A DNA stretch of 16,995 bases from an uncultured Clostridia bacterium. GTDB taxonomy: Bacteria; Bacillota; Clostridia; UMGS1883. The notes beneath the pieces are model-generated. The model saw only the letters and a list, made by a program, of their open reading frames with translations, did no database searches and was not told the DNA's origin. Shown here piece after piece: positions 14,828 through 16,995 of this stretch (position 1 is its first letter; each line of letters begins with the position of its first letter). The stretch is from NCBI GenBank assembly GCA_947624455.1, contig CANQKL010000016.1:1-16995 (forward strand), written 5' to 3'. Both the position numbers and the translations under genes were made by a program.

Positions 14828-16222
14828 TCACACTAACTCACCGTAGAGTATCCACGTCTGAGCCTTCGTTATTCTCACTTTGACCGTTTTATCCTTCAGG
14901 GAACCGTCCCCCCTGAAATTAACTATTTTATTGGCGTAATTGCGCCCCGAAAGCATATCCGGCTCGTGCTTGCTTTCGCCTTCAACAAGAATTTCCTGTA
15001 TTTCTCCCTCGCAGCGGCTGTTTATTTCGGCGCTTATTCTGTTTTGCAGCTCCAGCATTTCCTGAAAACGGGCTGAGATCTCCTCCTCGGTGGCCGCGCT
15101 TTTCATCTTTGCGGCGGGAGTTCCCTCCCTCGGCGAGAAAATGAAGGAGAATATGCTGTCGAACCTAACCTCCTCCAGAATCTTCAAGGTGGCGTCAAAA
15201 TCCTCCCTCTTCTCAGTGGGGAAACCCACTATTATGTCCGTTGTCAGGGACAGGCCGGGCATAAGCTCCCTGGCCCGATTCACGATATTTCGGTATTTTT
15301 CAGTATTGTAACGGCGATTCATATCTTTAAGGACCTTGTCGCTTCCCGACTGGAGGGGCAGATGTAGCTGCTTGCACACCTTTGGACACTGGGCCATAGC
15401 CAGCAGCAGCTTTTCCGAAATGTCCTTCGGGTGGCTGCTCATAAAGCGTATCCGTTCGATGCCGTCAATGTCGTTGACCTGCCGCAGCAGATCGGCAAAA
15501 GCGTCCGGCTCACCCCGATCCAAGCCGTAGGAGTTCACGTTTTGGCCCAGCAGCATTACTTCCTTGACTCCCCGGCCCGCCAGCTCACGTATTTCAGCCA
15601 CGACGTCCTCGGCCCTGCGGCTCCTTTCTCTGCCGCGTACATAGGGGACGATGCAGTAGGAGCAGAAGTTGTTGCAGCCGTACATCACCGACACAAAAGC
15701 CTTTGCGCCGCCCTCGTGCAGGGTGGGCAGGCCCTCGGCTATGGCGCTTTCCCCACCGATATCCAGCACTCTTTCCCGGTGTTCCAGCGTCTCTGCCAGC
15801 AGCGAGGGGAAGCGGTACAGGGCGTGAGTGCCAAAGATCAGATCCACATGGCGGTATTTCGCCTTGATTTTTTGAGCGATATGCTCCTGTTGAGGCATAC
15901 AGCCGCAGACGCCCACTATGAGGCTGGGCTTTTTGGCCTTAAGATGCTTTATTGCGCCGAGGTTGCCAAGCACCCGCTGTTCGGCGTTGTCACGAACGGC
16001 GCAGGTGTTCATCAGTATGAGGTCGGCTTCCTCCCTGTTTTCGGTGAGTTCATAACCCATACGGACGAGCATACCCATGAGCCTTTGAGAATCGTTAACG
16101 TTCTGTTGGCAGCCGTAAGTCTCAACCATAGCTTTAAGGCCGTGATTGCGGCTTTTTATGCGGTCCATTACAGCCTCCTGGGCCTGAATTTCGCTCTTGT
16201 CTATTGTTGGCGTCTGATTCAA
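14828..16222 (-). CDS. miaB: tRNA-2-methylthio-N6-dimethylallyladenosine synthase MiaB
   Basis: MiaB is a radical-SAM methylthiotransferase that converts i6A37 of tRNA, the MiaA product, to ms2i6A37. The 464-residue protein has the UPF0004 domain with the auxiliary-cluster cysteines C38, C74 and C108. The radical SAM domain follows with C183, C187 and C190 (CNNFCSYC), and a TRAM RNA-binding domain covers about 395-458. The start is TTG at 16222, preceded by AGGAGAGG at about eight bases. The first 30 residues are a polar extension before the conserved ETYGCQQN. It heads the - strand operon; a consensus-like promoter lies about 70 bases upstream. Having miaA in the same operon fits their consecutive reactions. 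Confidence 0.96.
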   Translation of the reverse strand: MNQTPTIDKSEIQAQEAVMDRIKSRNHGLKAMVETYGCQQNVNDSQRLMGMLVRMGYELTENREEADLILMNTCAVRDNAEQRVLGNLGAIKHLKAKKPSLIVGVCGCMPQQEHIAQKIKAKYRHVDLIFGTHALYRFPSLLAETLEHRERVLDIGGESAIAEGLPTLHEGGAKAFVSVMYGCNNFCSYCIVPYVRGRERSRRAEDVVAEIRELAGRGVKEVMLLGQNVNSYGLDRGEPDAFADLLRQVNDIDGIERIRFMSSHPKDISEKLLLAMAQCPKVCKQLHLPLQSGSDKVLKDMNRRYNTEKYRNIVNRARELMPGLSLTTDIIVGFPTEKREDFDATLKILEEVRFDSIFSFIFSPREGTPAAKMKSAATEEEISARFQEMLELQNRISAEINSRCEGEIQEILVEGESKHEPDMLSGRNYANKIVNFRGDGSLKDKTVKVRITKAQTWILYGELV

Positions 16223-16289
16223 GTTTTATGCCTCTCCTAACCTGCGGTTTCCGCTGTGTACGCACACTTTCAACACTGTATCATATTAT

Positions 16290-16318
16290 ATTTTATAACA
16301 ATCCGCACAAAAAGTCAA
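16290..16318 (-). promoter_or_regulatory. Promoter of the miaB operon
   Basis: On the - strand TTGACT (16313-16318) is followed after 17 bases by TAAAAT (16290-16295). Transcription would begin near 16283, giving a leader of about 60 bases before miaB. A small TGTG-CGTA-CACA hairpin lies in that leader. Confidence 0.7.
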
Positions 16319-16370
16319 GAATAATTTGTTAAACTTGTCTGTCGGCGGAAAAATTTTTTCAAAAAAAGTC

Positions 16371-16399
16371 TTGACAAAGCCCACCGACTGTGCTATAAT
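16371..16399 (+). promoter_or_regulatory. Strong sigma-70/SigA promoter of the initiator tRNA
   Basis: TTGACA (16371-16376) and TATAAT (16394-16399) are both perfect consensus with a 17-base spacer, and TGC just before the -10 box gives an extended -10. The predicted start is about 16406. It is divergent from the miaB promoter, whose -35 box is about 50 bases away. Confidence 0.93.
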
Positions 16400-16431
16400 A
16401 TCTATGCTGTCAATAAATGACGGCTTTATAT

Positions 16432-16509
<78 letters not shown>

Positions 16510-16513
16510 ATGC

Positions 16514-16554
16514 GAGTGTTCTTACAGGATTTGTGAGAACACTCATTTTATTTT
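16514..16554 (+). terminator. Rho-independent terminator of the tRNA gene
   Basis: GAGTGTTCTTAC (16514-16525) pairs with GTGAGAACACTC (16533-16544), including one T-G wobble, around a 7-base loop. ATTTTATTTT follows. It starts four bases after the tRNA CCA end. The next 114 bases, up to the insertion sequence, show no gene or clear structure. Confidence 0.88.
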
Positions 16555-16683
16555 GCCTCAAACAGCATACTTAACGTCCACTCCTTGTCTGGTGTGCAGC
16601 GAAACATTTGTTATAGGAAGCTTTTCAAGGTTTGGCACCGTGATTGGCCCGATACAGTTATAGTTGGATGTATACTAAAAAAG

Positions 16684-16712
16684 TGGACAAGAAAAAAGAG
16701 AAGTGATATAAT
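16684..16712 (+). promoter_or_regulatory. Transposase promoter
   Basis: TGGACA (16684-16689) and TATAAT (16707-16712) are separated by 17 bases, with TGA forming an extended -10. The -35 box lies within the presumed terminal repeat, and the predicted start is about 20 bases before the transposase ATG. Confidence 0.65.
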
Positions 16713-16737
16713 AGAAGACAAGAAATGGGAAAGTAAA

Positions 16738-16995
16738 ATGTCCACACAAAAAAAGTACACAACTGAATTCAAAAAGACTATAGTAAACCTTTACCGTTCT
16801 GGAAAAACCTATTCCCAAATTCATGAAGAATATGGCATTTCTACCAGCGCTCTTTCTAATTGGATCAAAATGTATTCCGAAGTTAAGATTGATGATGACA
16901 CCATCATTACCGCACAACAAATCAAAGAGCTTCAAAAACGTAATGCTCAGCTGGAGGAGGAAAATCTTATACTAAAAAAAGCCATTGCAATATTC
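16738..16995 (+). CDS. IS3-family transposase OrfA, partial (cut at window end)
   Basis: The first 86 residues are visible and the frame is open to the last base. Residues 5-55 form a helix-turn-helix of the Tnp_1 type (YTTEFKKTIVNLYRSGKTYSQIHEEYGIS, then LSNWIKMY). It binds the element's ends. A leucine-zipper-like helix follows (about 60-84, IKELQKRNAQLEEENLILKKA) for oligomerisation. This is the standard OrfA of the IS3/IS150 type. In that family OrfB, holding the DDE catalytic domain, overlaps or follows and is made by frameshifting. The ATG at 16738 has only a weak GGGAAAG site upstream. Confidence 0.9.
   Translation, partial: MSTQKKYTTEFKKTIVNLYRSGKTYSQIHEEYGISTSALSNWIKMYSEVKIDDDTIITAQQIKELQKRNAQLEEENLILKKAIAIF

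Larger units (their letters stand above)
16669..16995 (+). mobile_element. IS3-family insertion sequence, left part
   Basis: The element begins near a TGTATACTAAAAAAGTGGAC end, like terminal repeats of IS3-family elements, and continues past the window. Its base composition is much richer in A+T than the chromosomal genes to its left, which suggests acquisition. The far end, the second gene (the DDE transposase) and any target duplication are outside the window, so completeness cannot be judged. Confidence 0.75.

Overview
The window looks like chromosome of a Gram-positive anaerobe of the Clostridia, probably a gut Oscillospiraceae/Eubacteriales-type lineage. This is inferred from gene content and order: sepF, ylmH, a YlbF-family protein, a Hfq of clostridial type, a MutL with the endonuclease motif and no MutH, and a stand-alone DUF1858 redox-disulfide protein. 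No rRNA is present to fix the taxonomy. The main block is G+C-rich; the last 330 bases (an insertion sequence) are clearly A+T-rich.

Layout. Positions 1-263 hold a non-coding repeat element cut by the window edge. A small + strand DUF1858 gene follows (288-491), then a 23-bp perfect inverted repeat that ends transcription from both sides (596-643). From 672 to 16222 thirteen genes lie on the - strand. In transcription order they are miaB, a ricA/ylbF-type gene, mutS, mutL, miaA, hfq, an HlyD-like membrane-fusion gene, yggS, sepF, ylmH, ileS, lspA and rluD. Many are within 40 bases of each other or overlap, so they form one long operon or a few nested ones. A good promoter precedes miaB (16290-16318). 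Longer spacers occur only before mutS, mutL and lspA, and all three carry G+C-rich hairpins. Divergent from miaB lies an initiator tRNA gene with a textbook promoter and a terminator. The window ends inside the first gene of an IS3-family element.

How the genes fit together. The block joins two conserved Firmicutes neighbourhoods. One is the Bacillus-like miaB-ricA-mutS-mutL-miaA-hfq cluster (tRNA A37 modification, mismatch repair, RNA chaperone). The other is the ylmE-sepF-ylmH-ileS-lspA-rluD cluster that follows the division genes; its usual members yggT/ylmG and divIVA are absent here. An HlyD-like gene sits at the junction.

The window is mostly housekeeping, and I see no complete novel multi-gene system. 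The best leads are a repeat family with MITE-like terminal inverted repeats present twice in inverted orientation, a strongly foldable untranslated segment before lspA, a short motif shared by the three long spacers, an extra base in the T-arm of the initiator tRNA, and a four-cysteine tail on the RicA-like protein.
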